Shown: one piece after another, positions 8,090 through 17,360 of the stretch | Position numbering within the stretch: position 1 is the first letter of the stretch | How the letters are laid out: each line of letters begins with the position of its first letter | Origin: Mesotoga infera | GTDB taxonomy: Bacteria; Thermotogota; Thermotogae; Petrotogales; Kosmotogaceae | Direction of reading: 5' to 3' | Assembly: GCF_900157305.1 (NCBI RefSeq) | Contig: NZ_LS974202.1 | Span: 1,612,001 to 1,676,000, forward strand | Length of the DNA stretch: 64,000 nt | The notes under the pieces: model-generated | The model's input: only the letters and a program-made list of their open reading frames with translations | The model's database searches: none | Told to the model about the DNA's origin: nothing | Made by a program: the position numbers and the translations under genes

Positions 8090-9103
8090 TCAAAGACCGA
8101 ACCTTATCTCGTTCCAGAGATCATTGTACAGTCTCAAATCTCTTCCGAGATCCTTGATCAACTCGGTGTTTTCCATTTCCTGGGCCGTGTAAACCGGTTC
8201 CTCTTCCATCAGTTCTCTTGCCGGTACGTTTGGAGAGGGAAGAAGCAAGTAATCTGAGATCTTAGCCGACACTTCCGGCCTGAGTATGTAGTTTATGAAG
8301 AGATGAGCGTTATCTATATTCCTTGCCCCTTTGAGGATTACAAAGCTGTCTATCCACATGGTGCTACCCTCTCGAGGGATAAAAAAATCGATATTTTCGA
8401 GTTCTTCTTCGGTAGCCTCGTAGAATATGTTTTCGCCGTATCCGTGAACCACCCAGAATTCTCCGGAAATCACACCTTTAGCGAAGAGTTCGTTGTCGAA
8501 CTTGGCTATATTCTTCTTCCATTCCAAAATGAGATTCTTCGCTTCTTTTAACTGGGCCTCGTCGGTCGTGTTAACGGAATACCCAAGGTATTTCAAAGCG
8601 GCTCCGAAGACCTCTCTCATATCGTCCAGAAGAGTCATCTTGCCTCTCAATTCAGGCATCTGGAAGATCTCCCAGGATTTCGGGTAGTCCTGAAGATAGA
8701 GGGTGTTCACTGCTATTCCGGTCGTGCCGACCATGTAAGGTATGCTGTATTCGTTGTTCGGATCGTAGTACATCTGTTCGATTATGTCGGGATCGATGTT
8801 GATCAGGTTGTCGATTTTCGATCTATCGATCTTCAACAGCATATTCTCTTTGATCATGATACTTGTATAGTCGGCAGAAGGCATGGCCAGGTCGTAACCC
8901 CTCGCCCCGGCTTTGAGTTTGGCGAACATTGTTTCGTTGGAATCGTAAGTGTCGTATGTCACTTTTACATCGTATTCCTTGGAGAAATTCTCTATTACCT
9001 CTTCAGGAATGTAATCAGACCAGCCGTAAAGGATAAGATTCCCCTTACCTAGAGAAAGTACGGCCAATAAAACCAGAAAAAGAAAGATCGTAGCTCTTTT
9101 CAT
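8090..9103 (-). CDS. potD: Spermidine/putrescine ABC transporter, substrate-binding protein
   Basis: A 337-residue periplasmic binding protein with signal peptide (MKRATIFLFLVLLAVLSLG). The mature start LILYGWSDYIPEEVIENF, followed by YDTYDSNETMFAKL, is the PotD/PotF hallmark. GYDLAMPSADY, PYMVGTTGIAVN and the late STMWIDSFVI and AHLFINYILRPE segments also match. It binds polyamines outside the membrane and delivers them to PotBC. The start at 9103 follows AGGAGGTGGTACGTAG. It is the last gene of the potABCD operon, 14 bases after potC. Confidence 0.9.
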   Translation of the reverse strand: MKRATIFLFLVLLAVLSLGKGNLILYGWSDYIPEEVIENFSKEYDVKVTYDTYDSNETMFAKLKAGARGYDLAMPSADYTSIMIKENMLLKIDRSKIDNLINIDPDIIEQMYYDPNNEYSIPYMVGTTGIAVNTLYLQDYPKSWEIFQMPELRGKMTLLDDMREVFGAALKYLGYSVNTTDEAQLKEAKNLILEWKKNIAKFDNELFAKGVISGEFWVVHGYGENIFYEATEEELENIDFFIPREGSTMWIDSFVILKGARNIDNAHLFINYILRPEVSAKISDYLLLPSPNVPARELMEEEPVYTAQEMENTELIKDLGRDLRLYNDLWNEIRFGL

Positions 9104-9117
9104 CTACGTACCACCTC

Positions 9118-9906
9118 CTAAAAGATTAATTTTCTGAACTTGCTCCCGAAAAAGGAGACGAAAAGTGTTCCTATAAGGAGCAGTGTTGAAAGAGCGTTTA
9201 TCACAGGAGAGACTCCGAACTTTATCATCGAGAATATCTTCAACGGCAGTGTGGTCGAACCGGGGCCAGCCACGAAAAAGGTTATGACGAAATCGTCTAT
9301 GGAGAGCGTCAGCGATAGAAGGAAACCTGCCATGATTCCAGGCATAATTATCGGCGCAACCACCTTTGTAAATACCTGGCGGTTGCGAGCTCCCAGATCC
9401 CTCGCAACCTCGACCACCGAGTAGTCGAAGTCTTCGAGCCTCGTCATGACTGTCACGGTGACATAGGATACACAGAATGTTACGTGGGCTAGAAATATTG
9501 TGAATAGACCTAAAGGTAACCCTACGGCCACAAAGAACACCAGCATCGATACACCCATCAGGATATCGGGAATTATTAGGGGTGTATATACGAGAATTCC
9601 GAGATAGCTCTTGAGACGCGACTGATACCAGTACAGGGCCAGAGCGGCGAAGGTACCGATCGCCGTAGCTGCGACCGAGGAAGTGACGGCAATTATAATC
9701 GTGTTTAAGAAGGCCGCCCAAATATCCGATTGCCTGAAGAGTTCCGCATACCATTTCAAGGTGAAGCCCGTCCAGGCAACACCCTGTCTCGCACTGTTGA
9801 AAGAAAGAACGACCAGGGCGAAAATCGGAAGATAGAGGAAAACGAAAACTATCGTTGTAATCGTCATAGAAAATCTTCGCTTGCCTATGACTTTTTTGGT
9901 TTCCAT
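9118..9906 (-). CDS. potC: Spermidine/putrescine ABC transporter permease PotC
   Basis: A 262-residue inner-membrane permease with about six hydrophobic segments. The cytoplasmic EAA loop reads EVARDLGARNRQVFTKVVAP, which contacts the ATPase. The N-terminal SFNSARQGVAWTGFTLKWY stretch is typical of PotC/PotI. Its ATG shares a base with the potB stop (TGATG), so translational coupling is likely. ORFs in other frames across this gene are shadows. Confidence 0.92.
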   Translation of the reverse strand: METKKVIGKRRFSMTITTIVFVFLYLPIFALVVLSFNSARQGVAWTGFTLKWYAELFRQSDIWAAFLNTIIIAVTSSVAATAIGTFAALALYWYQSRLKSYLGILVYTPLIIPDILMGVSMLVFFVAVGLPLGLFTIFLAHVTFCVSYVTVTVMTRLEDFDYSVVEVARDLGARNRQVFTKVVAPIIMPGIMAGFLLSLTLSIDDFVITFFVAGPGSTTLPLKIFSMIKFGVSPVINALSTLLLIGTLFVSFFGSKFRKLIF

Positions 9907-10790
9907 CAGCCTTCCTCCTCTTTCATATAGATTTCGCTCACCTGTACCCTTCTCTTGTTCTGCACTTTGTTGATCCTTAGGTACACCAGAAGTCCGAGTG
10001 TCGAGATAAGAAGAAAGATCATCGATATCGCCGATGACGACGGCCAGTTACGCGCGACCGTCAACTGTCTGGCGATGAGGTTTCCAAGCATCGCCCCATC
10101 GGCGCCTCCAACCAGGTCGGGGATGGCGTACGAACCGAGAGCCGGTATGAAGACCAGTATGACTCCTGCGCCAATTCCGCCCCTTATCGAAGGTATGAGC
10201 ACTTTCCAAATTGCCTGGGTTCTTTTGGCTCCAAGATCCATAGCCGCTTCTATGAGTCTAAAATCAAATTTCTCTATCGCGCTGTAAAGCGGGAGTATCA
10301 TGTACGGAAGGTACATGTACACGATCACCAGTATCACAGCCCCGGGTGTATACATAAAGCTCAAGGGCTCTTTCAAACCCAGTAGTTGCAGGAAGGAGTT
10401 GATCAAGCCGTTTCGCCCCAGTATGACCATCCAACCAAAGATTCTGACCAGAAAATTTGTCCAGAAGGGTATGATGACCAGAGTGAGAAAAATGTTCCTG
10501 TGTTTTGACGTGGCGATGAAGTAAGCTGCCGGAAGTCCAAGCCCAACGCAGATCGACGTAGCAATAATGGATATCCAGACAGTTCTCCAGAGTATCTGCC
10601 AGTAACCAGCGTTGACCAGCATCTTCGAGTAAGCCTCGAGAGTGAACGGCAGCTCCACGCCACCGTAAATTCCCGATGTCAGAAAACTGTAGATGATGAT
10701 TATAATGTACGGGATCAGAAAAAAGACTGTCAGCCAGAGTACACCGGGCATAGAGACCATAAAACCCGTGAAATCTCTCTTACTCTTCAA
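9906..10790 (-). CDS. potB: Spermidine/putrescine ABC transporter permease PotB
   Basis: A permease with about six membrane segments. Visible features are the PGVLWLTVFFLIPYIIIIIY first helix, the PotB-like FWTNFLVRIFGW and the EAA loop EAAMDLGAKRTQAIWKVLIP. The best start is TTG at 10790, with GGTGGTG 6 bases upstream, overlapping the end of potA by 11 bases. GTG 10799 is an alternative, and the frame is open to 10853. About 294 residues from TTG. The C-terminal tail is charged and cytoplasmic. Confidence 0.9.
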   Translation of the reverse strand: MKSKRDFTGFMVSMPGVLWLTVFFLIPYIIIIIYSFLTSGIYGGVELPFTLEAYSKMLVNAGYWQILWRTVWISIIATSICVGLGLPAAYFIATSKHRNIFLTLVIIPFWTNFLVRIFGWMVILGRNGLINSFLQLLGLKEPLSFMYTPGAVILVIVYMYLPYMILPLYSAIEKFDFRLIEAAMDLGAKRTQAIWKVLIPSIRGGIGAGVILVFIPALGSYAIPDLVGGADGAMLGNLIARQLTVARNWPSSSAISMIFLLISTLGLLVYLRINKVQNKRRVQVSEIYMKEEEG

Positions 10791-11907
10791 TTGAGACACC
10801 ACCAGGTTCGCGCAGGACGTAACTATCGTCAGCGAACCACCAGACGTACACACGGTCCTTCCAGGTAATTATCACCTCGTCCAACAGGTATCTCACGTGT
10901 TGTTTAAAGGCCTGGAGATAATGATTGCCAACCGCTATGGTGTACTTGGTCTGACTTCCGAGATATATAGTCTCGTCCACCGTTCCTTCGAGTATATTTA
11001 TCTTGATCCCTTGCGGGGTGATTGGCTTTTCTTTAGTCACTTTTACTTTTTCCGGTCGGAGCGAAACCTGGATAACCTGACCGATCTTGACTTCCATATC
11101 TTTATAGAACCAGATCTTGCCGAACCTGCCGGTGTCGAGCATAAAGTATTCCTCTTCAACCTTTTCTACGGTTCCGGTGAAGAAATTGGTTTCTCCGATA
11201 AAATTGGCAACGAAAGCATTGACAGGACTTTCATAGACTTCGAAAGGCGTTCCATACTGAATAATTTCGCCTTCGTTCATCACCGCCACATGGTCGGATA
11301 TCGACATGGCCTCGCTTTGATCGTGAGTTACATAGATGAAGGTTATTCCCACTTCGTCGTGGATCGTATCTAGCTCGACAAGCATATGTTGTCTCAGCTT
11401 GGCATCCAACGCCGCCAATGGTTCATCGAGAAGAAGCACGGTGGGTTTCCCCACAAGGGCTCTGGCGATAGCCACCCTCTGCTTCTGACCTCCAGAAAGC
11501 TGTGAGGGCATCTTCTCGACGTGACCGTTCAGCCTCGTCAAGTCGATCATGTTCATGACTTTCTGCCTGATCTCTTCCTCTTTCTCCTTTCTCAATCTGA
11601 GGCTGAAAGCTATATTTTCGAAGACATTCAGGTGTGGAAAGAGAGCGTAGTTTTGAAAAACCGTGTTCACTTCCCTTTCGTTTGGAGGTGTACCGATGAT
11701 ATTTTTACCGTTCAGCATTATGCTACCGGAAGTTGGATCTTCGAAGCCTGCTATCATCCTTAGAATAGTAGTCTTGCCACAACCAGAGGGTCCCAGAAGA
11801 GAAAAAAACTCGCCCTGTTCTATTTTCAAAGAAACGTTGTCCACAGCGGTGAATTCGTTGTCGAATATCTTTGTGACATTGGTAAGGACAACGGAGTAAT
11901 CTTTCAA
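10780..11907 (-). CDS. potA: Spermidine/putrescine ABC transporter ATPase PotA
   Basis: A 375-residue ABC ATPase: Walker A GPSGCGKTT, signature LSGGQKQR, Walker B VLLLDEPLAALDAKLR and switch THDQSEAMS. A C-terminal TOBE-type regulatory domain lies at about 270-375 (VKVTKEKP, LGSQTKYTIAV). PVNAFVANFIGETNFF is the usual linker of PotA-type ATPases. Start is TTG 11907 with GGAGGTGAGAAGG upstream. It is the first gene of potABCD and energises polyamine import. Confidence 0.92.
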   Translation of the reverse strand: MKDYSVVLTNVTKIFDNEFTAVDNVSLKIEQGEFFSLLGPSGCGKTTILRMIAGFEDPTSGSIMLNGKNIIGTPPNEREVNTVFQNYALFPHLNVFENIAFSLRLRKEKEEEIRQKVMNMIDLTRLNGHVEKMPSQLSGGQKQRVAIARALVGKPTVLLLDEPLAALDAKLRQHMLVELDTIHDEVGITFIYVTHDQSEAMSISDHVAVMNEGEIIQYGTPFEVYESPVNAFVANFIGETNFFTGTVEKVEEEYFMLDTGRFGKIWFYKDMEVKIGQVIQVSLRPEKVKVTKEKPITPQGIKINILEGTVDETIYLGSQTKYTIAVGNHYLQAFKQHVRYLLDEVIITWKDRVYVWWFADDSYVLREPGGVSIEE

Positions 11908-11977
11908 TTCCTTCTCACCTCCAATCGAAATCAGTAAGTAGAAGTATACCCCTTGTAGATCTTCTCCTGTGTTAATA

Positions 11978-13159
11978 TCAAGTTGACTTGGACAGCAGGA
12001 AAACCACCACGCTTGCCGCGATTGAGAGAAGTGTGACCGCGGATATCCTCTTCATGACTCTAGTATATTCGGTTTTGAAATACTCCACAGTGAGCACTGT
12101 GCAAAGATGTATGGGGGAGACCAAAACACCCACGACAGCGAATGTATAGGCCAGCATGACAGTAGAGAGTGTACCATAACCGCTGCCCATACTGAGTATG
12201 AGAGGGAGACTCAGACCGACGCCGGCCTGGGTGACACCGGTCATGAAGCCCATGAGAAAAGGCAACAGAATCACCAGAGTGATGGGGGGTATCGACCAAG
12301 CTATCAGTTCACTGCCCATCGCCTGTGGTATCCCGGCGATATCGACCAGGTTCTTGTAAAAAAAGACCGTTAAAAGAAGTATGAAGGTCTTGTATTTGAG
12401 TGCGGCGACTATAACCTTTTTCTTGTTCCTGTTCAGCAACAGATATATCAAGGCCGTTCCCATAACCGCCAGCCAGCCAGGCTGATTAAGTATTACCAGA
12501 ACGATGACCGCGATGATAGGCCAGGCACTTATAAGGAGCTCTTTGATAGCGTAGTTACTGTACCTGATTCTTATGGGTCTTCTTATCATCAAAAGATAAC
12601 CGCTCACGAGTGCGACGAGTCCTATCGGAAAAAGCCAGAGAACCAGTTTGTTTATACTGATTGCCGATATGCCAGCCGCTATTACCAGAGCAGGATAGAG
12701 CGGCCAGAAAAATTCCATGGCATGCCTGAACCAGTAATTGAAAACCATCGCATCTTCGTCGGTGATAGATGGATCGCTTCTAGCGAGATCCCTTACCATG
12801 GGTGCCGAAAACATCGCGCCTCCGGGCATGGGCAGTAAACCGATGATTGCGGGCATCAACGATATCGAAACTCTGGGTTCGGGGAAGAGTTTTTCTACAG
12901 CTCTCACGAACCTGGTTGAATTTCCGCTCTTGTCCATGGTCTCACCCAACAGGTAAATAGAAAATACGGTTATTATTACCTTCCAGAAGTTCCAGTCCAT
13001 TATCTCTGTGGTGAAAGCTTTGAGATAATCTCCCGGGTGGATTAGAAGTATTAACCCTATGGTAAGAACCGAAAAGAGCAGCGACAAAGAAATGTCTTTG
13101 AAAAGCCTAAGCGATACAATAAGAACGACGATGGCGATTACAACCGCGAGAGTGTTCAT
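11978..13159 (-). CDS. DUF401 family integral membrane protein (putative transporter)
   Basis: A 393-residue protein with about ten hydrophobic segments. Motifs LLPMPGGAMFSAPMVRDLA, NYWFRHAMEFFWPLYP and GFMTGVTQAGVGLSLP, plus VSPIHLC near the end, are characteristic of DUF401 proteins. These resemble the GntP/ArsB-like ion transporter superfamily. Substrate unknown. ATG 13159 has AGGAGG upstream. It ends 70 bases before potA on the same strand, so a link to the polyamine operon is possible but not shown. Confidence 0.8.
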   Translation of the reverse strand: MNTLAVVIAIVVLIVSLRLFKDISLSLLFSVLTIGLILLIHPGDYLKAFTTEIMDWNFWKVIITVFSIYLLGETMDKSGNSTRFVRAVEKLFPEPRVSISLMPAIIGLLPMPGGAMFSAPMVRDLARSDPSITDEDAMVFNYWFRHAMEFFWPLYPALVIAAGISAISINKLVLWLFPIGLVALVSGYLLMIRRPIRIRYSNYAIKELLISAWPIIAVIVLVILNQPGWLAVMGTALIYLLLNRNKKKVIVAALKYKTFILLLTVFFYKNLVDIAGIPQAMGSELIAWSIPPITLVILLPFLMGFMTGVTQAGVGLSLPLILSMGSGYGTLSTVMLAYTFAVVGVLVSPIHLCTVLTVEYFKTEYTRVMKRISAVTLLSIAASVVVFLLSKST

Positions 13160-13237
13160 ATCAGCCTCCTAATAAAGCACGGTTAGCTTATCGCACTATT
13201 ATATAATTAATTGGGGTGATATAGAATCAAAAAGGAG

Positions 13238-14149
13238 ATTTTCGCCAAACGTTATTCCAGAGAGACTTCGGTTATCGAGAAAGAGCGTTCGGGAAGGAAT
13301 GAACGTGTCGTTCTTAGGTCGAACTTCCCATGCAGCTTTCTCGAGAACGATCAAATCCCCCTTTATATATACAGGGAAGGCGAGAAAGGAACTGTCCTTT
13401 TCCTTCACGGCAGAGGAGAGCGTAACCTTGAGTACCTGCGCTGGTTTCCCGAGAATTTCGGCAGATACGGCCTTTCGGGCGCGATGATGATCTTGCCTTA
13501 CCATTTCGAGAGAACACCGGACGGATACAGGTCGGGCCAATTGTTTCTCGATCCCCGCACCGACGTACTGCGTGATAGATTCGAGAACGCCGTGGTGGAT
13601 GCCATGACCAGTCTGGAGTATCTAAGAGCGACCTGTTCTCCCCCCTATTACCTTATGGGTTACAGCTTCGGAGGTTTCATCGCAGTTATTACGGCCGCCA
13701 TCGACGGAGGCATCTCCGGGCTTTCACTGACGGTTACCGGAGGAAATTTCTATCACATAACATGGAAGAGCTTCGTTACGGGGGTTATGAGAGTTAAATA
13801 CGAAGAGGACGGTTCCTGCAACAGAGATAAGTGCCATGAGATGCACGGGAAAATCTTTCACGACTACACCGCTTCTCTCGAAGGTCCCGAAGTGGAACTG
13901 GGGAGCGCCCCTATATCCTGCCTTGAATACGATCCTCTTACTTATGCCAGGTTCGTGAGATGCCCCACGTTGCTCACAGGTGCACTTTTCGACATCTTCA
14001 TTCCCAAGAAATCGACCCTTGAACTATCGCAGGCGATACCGGATTGTAAAGTGAAGTGGCTGCCCACCGGACACCTGTCTTCAATACTTTTCAAAAGATG
14101 GGTACTGCGGGAGGCAGCCACTTTTTTCGTTAATTTCGGCCGATCATAA
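13238..14149 (+). CDS. Alpha/beta hydrolase (ABHD18-like), start codon missing or non-standard
   Basis: The only ATG that gives a long protein is at 13484, but the same frame upstream clearly encodes the hydrolase N-terminus: ENDQIPLYIYREGEKG, then the first core strand and oxyanion loop GTVLFLHGRGER, then YGLSGAMMILPYH. The nucleophile elbow is YLMGYSFGGF and a late TGHLSS supplies the histidine region. The frame is open back to a TAA at 13208, yet has no ATG, GTG or TTG between there and 13484. AAAGGAG sits at 13231-13237 and TATAAT at 13202-13207. I place the left end at ATT 13238 only as a marker. Either initiation is unusual or the start was lost. Converges on the dehydrogenase remnant with a 20-base overlap. 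Confidence 0.6.
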   Translation: MFAKRYSRETSVIEKERSGRNERVVLRSNFPCSFLENDQIPLYIYREGEKGTVLFLHGRGERNLEYLRWFPENFGRYGLSGAMMILPYHFERTPDGYRSGQLFLDPRTDVLRDRFENAVVDAMTSLEYLRATCSPPYYLMGYSFGGFIAVITAAIDGGISGLSLTVTGGNFYHITWKSFVTGVMRVKYEEDGSCNRDKCHEMHGKIFHDYTASLEGPEVELGSAPISCLEYDPLTYARFVRCPTLLTGALFDIFIPKKSTLELSQAIPDCKVKWLPTGHLSSILFKRWVLREAATFFVNFGRS

Positions 14150-14930
14150 CTGCTTTAATTACCCTGTCCTTTTCCTTTTCGGCCCTCTTCATCATTATCT
14201 CTATATCTTCGAGTGTGAAAGTGTCGGTTATCAGGGGCTTCACGTTCACCGCACCGCTCTTGATCATATCGATACAGATGGGGAAGTAAAGGGCAGGCAC
14301 GGCATGCGAGGCTCTGAGCTGGAGTTTGTTGAAATGGAAGGTATTGGCGTCGAAAGTTATGAATCGGCCTTCGCCATAATCAATACCGATGAACCCTACG
14401 ACACCTCCATAGTTCATGACTCTCAGCACCTCGGGTATGACATAAGGAGGAGCTGTCACAAGTGCTTTGTCCACTCCGCCACGGGGGAATCGGTATGAAC
14501 TTATGGGCGTCTTATCCACCTCTATCACTTCGTCCACACCCAGTTGTTTGGCCACGTCGATCCTGATTTTGGAACGGGAGTGGTTGGCTGCGAAGACGCG
14601 TCTGGCACCCATGACCTTCGCGATCTGAATAGCCATAAGTCCGATCGGTCCCAGACCGACGACCAGCACATCGTCGTTCAATTCAGGCTTAACCGTATAG
14701 CTCAAATCCAGAGCGACTCCCATAGGTTCTACGAGAGAGGCCTCCAGGAAGGAGACTCCCTCGAAAGGGACAGCGTTCTGACTGTCAACGATTATCTTCT
14801 CGGCGAAACCCATGGCGAAACCGTCACTCTCGACCCGACTGAAAACGTTCGGTGTTCTGTCATGGCATAGATCAACGCGACCATTTCTGCAATTGGCGCA
14901 TTTACCGCAAAAAGAACCGCTCTCAACCAC
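14130..14930 (-). pseudogene. Zinc-type alcohol/polyol dehydrogenase, N-terminal part deleted
   Basis: 266 codons of a medium-chain dehydrogenase/reductase. It starts abruptly at the structural-zinc loop, CGKCANCRNGRVDLC, and continues through VEPMGVALD, the Rossmann motif VVGLGPIGLMAIQIAK, AANHSRSKI and GGVVGFIGIDYGEG to the C-terminus. The first 75-85 residues of the family, which hold the catalytic-zinc cysteine and the GHE motif, are absent. The frame runs without start into antisense kinase sequence at about 14940. A GTG at 14930 could initiate, but the product would lack the active site. Intact relatives oxidise polyols such as sorbitol, xylitol or threonine-like substrates. Confidence 0.85.
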
Positions 14931-14942
14931 TAATTTTGATTT

Positions 14943-15323
14943 TGTGTTGAGGGCGTCTCGATGAATCTCAAATGGATCTTGGATACCATCGAAGAGTCGA
15001 TACCGATAGGCAAGATTCGTGTCATAGGCGGTGGTGCCAGAAGCGAGAGCTGGAAAAGGATACTCTCTAACATTCTTGGGAAAGTCCTGGTAGTTCCACG
15101 AAACGTTGAAGAAGCGACATCGATGGGTGCCGCGATAATTGCCGGAGTAGGTTCCGGCCTTTTCGATTTCTCAGCCGCTAGAGATTTCGTAGTAGATGTC
15201 GAACAAATCGAGCCGTTGGGAAACGAGCACAAGCAATATCTGAGACTTTATGATCTCTTCAAAGAAACCTATTTTTCGCTCAGGGAGACCTTTGAGAAGC
15301 TTGCAGGAATCAAAAGGGGCTAG
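14943..15323 (+). pseudogene. FGGY-family carbohydrate kinase (xylulokinase-like), C-terminal remnant
   Basis: About 126 codons remain of a protein normally near 490. The reading frame, open from TGA 14937, reads VEGVSMNLKWILDTIEES, then the adenosine-binding IRVIGGGARSESWKRIL, LGKVLVVPRNVEEATSMGAA and AGVGSGLF. This is the C-terminal domain of xylulose and related pentulose kinases. All of the N-terminal domain and the catalytic aspartate are gone. ATG 14961 is inside the conserved helix and not a natural start. Divergent to the dehydrogenase remnant and joined to it at the same breakpoint. Confidence 0.85.
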
Positions 15324-15412
15324 CGCTCACTTAACCGGAGTTGTACCACACCAGAGGCCTGCCCTATGGATCGTCGAGGTGATCCATCGATCCGTAGCCG
15401 CCGGATCATTCT

Positions 15413-17248
15413 TCATTTCATGGTTTTACCGGATTTTTTTGATAATCCCTTCTGGTTGTACATTTCGAATTCGGCTTCTTCGATTAAATTGGCGATATTC
15501 TGATCTTTGGAGGTCTTCGTGGAAACACCGAAAGAAACGCTCACGGCTACAGGAAAGTCTCTTATGGCGACCAGGTTGCTCTCGATGCGGAAGATGATTT
15601 CCCTGGCCTGTTGCTCCGAAGTTCTGAAAAGTAAAACTACGAACTCGTCGCCACCCCAGCGAACAACGAGATCTTCCTGTCTGCATGAGCTTTTTATAGT
15701 TCCAGCAACAGTTTTAAGATATTCGTCTCCGTAGAAGTGGCCGTAACTGTCGTTTATGATCTTCAGACCATTCACATCGCCGAATATCAGAGATATTGGC
15801 AGGTTTCTGGAAGTGTCCATCCGCAATATCTCTTCATCGAAAAAGGTGCGGTTGTAAAGTCCCGTCAGCGAATCGTGGAAGGCCAGGAAACTTATCTCTT
15901 TCGTTTTGCGTATGATGTCGATCGCACCGACCGCGTGATAGATGAGTAGCTCGGCCAGTTCCACATCTTCCCTGCTGAAGGCAGCCAGCTTTAAAGAAAC
16001 CGTCTGAAAGACACCGAAAGAACCCATGGGGATGCTTATCAGCGACCTGATCTTATTGCTTGATGGGAGCGCGTAATCGACCGAGGTGATATCGTCGACT
16101 ACTATCGTCTCTCCCGTTTTCAATGTTCTACCGGCGATTCCCTCGTATTTTGGCACATTCGAGTTGATCTCTATGGTGTCGGAGTACCTTTTGGCCACTA
16201 GAAAATCACCTTCTACGATGTCGAGACTGTAATAATCGTATTTGAGAATCTCTCTTGCGGCCTTCACAACCAGATCGTAAACTTCTTCTTCATCGCTGCA
16301 TTTTTTCATCTGAAGTGTAACTTCATGCAAGGCGCGAATTTTATTCTGGAGGCTGTCGTACTCGGAGATTCTACTGGTCAGTTCCTCGGTTCTCTTTTCA
16401 ACAAGCTTTTTTAGAGTCGAATTCCATATAGAAAGCACGAAAACCACTATCAGGAACAGCAATATAACGATCGTACCCCAGAACACGATATTCTGAACGT
16501 TGCCTTCAAACCAATCGAGCGTGCCGAACCATTTTTTATAGATTTCTCTGTATTCGCCACTGTCCCTTATAAAGAGAAGGCCTTTGTTGAGTAGGCCGAG
16601 AAGATCCTGGTTTTCTTTTGAAACGGCGAAACAGTAATCTCTCTCGAAGACGGCGTTTTCAAAAACAGCCAGATTTTTCAGGTTGTTCTGTTTGGCCAGG
16701 TACAGCCCCTGATACTTGCCGAAAAGACCAAAATCGCCCTTGCCCGATGAAAGCATTTTCAATCCGTCGAGTGGCATCTCGACTGTGATTATTTTGTCGG
16801 TGATTGAGTTTTCCAGAAGATAGTCGTGCATAACACCGTTCTTTTGAACGATTATCTCTTTGTCGCGCAGCTCTTCGACCGAGCTTATCGAGGTGTTTTT
16901 CCTGTGAAAGATACTCATGTAAAGATAATTGTGTGGGATCGAAAAGGAGTACAATTTTTCGCGTTCGGCCGTTACCGCCATGCCCAGCAGACCGTCGAGT
17001 TGACCGGATTTCATCTTCTCGACTATGTAGTTCCATTCACCGAGCTCTATTTCTAAGTCCATTCCCAGAACTCTGGCTACCGCTCTCATAATGTCAACGT
17101 TGAAACCCGTATAGTCGCCGTTTTCATCTATATACTCGTAGGGAGGGTAATCTCTGTCACCTCCGAAGACGAGTACGTTGGCTTTTAATGAGATACAGGC
17201 AAAGATAAATACTATCATTATAATGATTGAAAGATTTGATTTCATCAT
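15413..17248 (-). CDS. Periplasmic-binding sensor, GAF and GGDEF diguanylate cyclase
   Basis: A 611-residue signalling protein. Signal/anchor is at 1-23. A PBPb (amino-acid binding-type) domain spans about 25-245, starting FGGDRDYPPYEYIDENG and including GQLDGLLGMAVTAERE. A membrane helix lies at about 255-275, a coiled coil at about 280-310, a GAF domain at about 310-445 (YEGIAGRTLKTGE) and GGDEF at 450-605. The catalytic WGGDEF is at 532-536 and an RxxD inhibitory site (RQED) lies five residues before it, so it should be an active, product-inhibited cyclase making c-di-GMP in response to an external ligand. Transcribed from a good promoter at 17266-17294. Confidence 0.9.
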   Translation of the reverse strand: MMKSNLSIIIMIVFIFACISLKANVLVFGGDRDYPPYEYIDENGDYTGFNVDIMRAVARVLGMDLEIELGEWNYIVEKMKSGQLDGLLGMAVTAEREKLYSFSIPHNYLYMSIFHRKNTSISSVEELRDKEIIVQKNGVMHDYLLENSITDKIITVEMPLDGLKMLSSGKGDFGLFGKYQGLYLAKQNNLKNLAVFENAVFERDYCFAVSKENQDLLGLLNKGLLFIRDSGEYREIYKKWFGTLDWFEGNVQNIVFWGTIVILLFLIVVFVLSIWNSTLKKLVEKRTEELTSRISEYDSLQNKIRALHEVTLQMKKCSDEEEVYDLVVKAAREILKYDYYSLDIVEGDFLVAKRYSDTIEINSNVPKYEGIAGRTLKTGETIVVDDITSVDYALPSSNKIRSLISIPMGSFGVFQTVSLKLAAFSREDVELAELLIYHAVGAIDIIRKTKEISFLAFHDSLTGLYNRTFFDEEILRMDTSRNLPISLIFGDVNGLKIINDSYGHFYGDEYLKTVAGTIKSSCRQEDLVVRWGGDEFVVLLFRTSEQQAREIIFRIESNLVAIRDFPVAVSVSFGVSTKTSKDQNIANLIEEAEFEMYNQKGLSKKSGKTMK

Positions 17249-17265
17249 TTACCCCCGGTAGAATT

Positions 17266-17294
17266 ATCTTAGCATATCCTGTGTACCTTGACAA
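17266..17294 (-). promoter_or_regulatory. Sigma-70-type promoter of the PBPb-GAF-GGDEF gene
   Basis: On the minus strand TTGTCA (17294-17289), a 17-base spacer and TAAGAT (17271-17266) precede the start at 17248 by about 20 bases. The insertion sequence ends 41 bases further upstream and leaves this promoter intact. Confidence 0.6.
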
Positions 17295-17330
17295 AAAACT
17301 GGCTTCAGTATGACAAAGAAAGACCAAATC

Positions 17331-17335
17331 ACCGA
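17331..17335. repeat. Target-site duplication, left copy (ACCGA)
   Basis: ACCGA directly abuts the left IS tip and is repeated at 18545-18549 directly after the right tip. A 5-bp direct repeat marks the insertion event. Confidence 0.85.
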
Positions 17336-17360
17336 CTCAACTTATGCACTTCGAGTTAAC
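17336..17360. repeat. IS left terminal inverted repeat
   Basis: CTCAACTTATGCACTTCGAG followed by TTAAC. It matches the complement of 18520-18544 at 22 of 25 positions. The transposase TGA (17339-17337) is within it. Confidence 0.9.

Noticed and set aside
9104-9754. Minus-strand frame overlapping potC in another phase
   Set aside because: potC in its own frame has all expected permease motifs; this frame has none.
15363-15397. GGATCG/CGATCC repeats between kinase remnant and GGDEF gene
   Set aside because: Short, imperfect and without T runs; not a clear terminator or operator.
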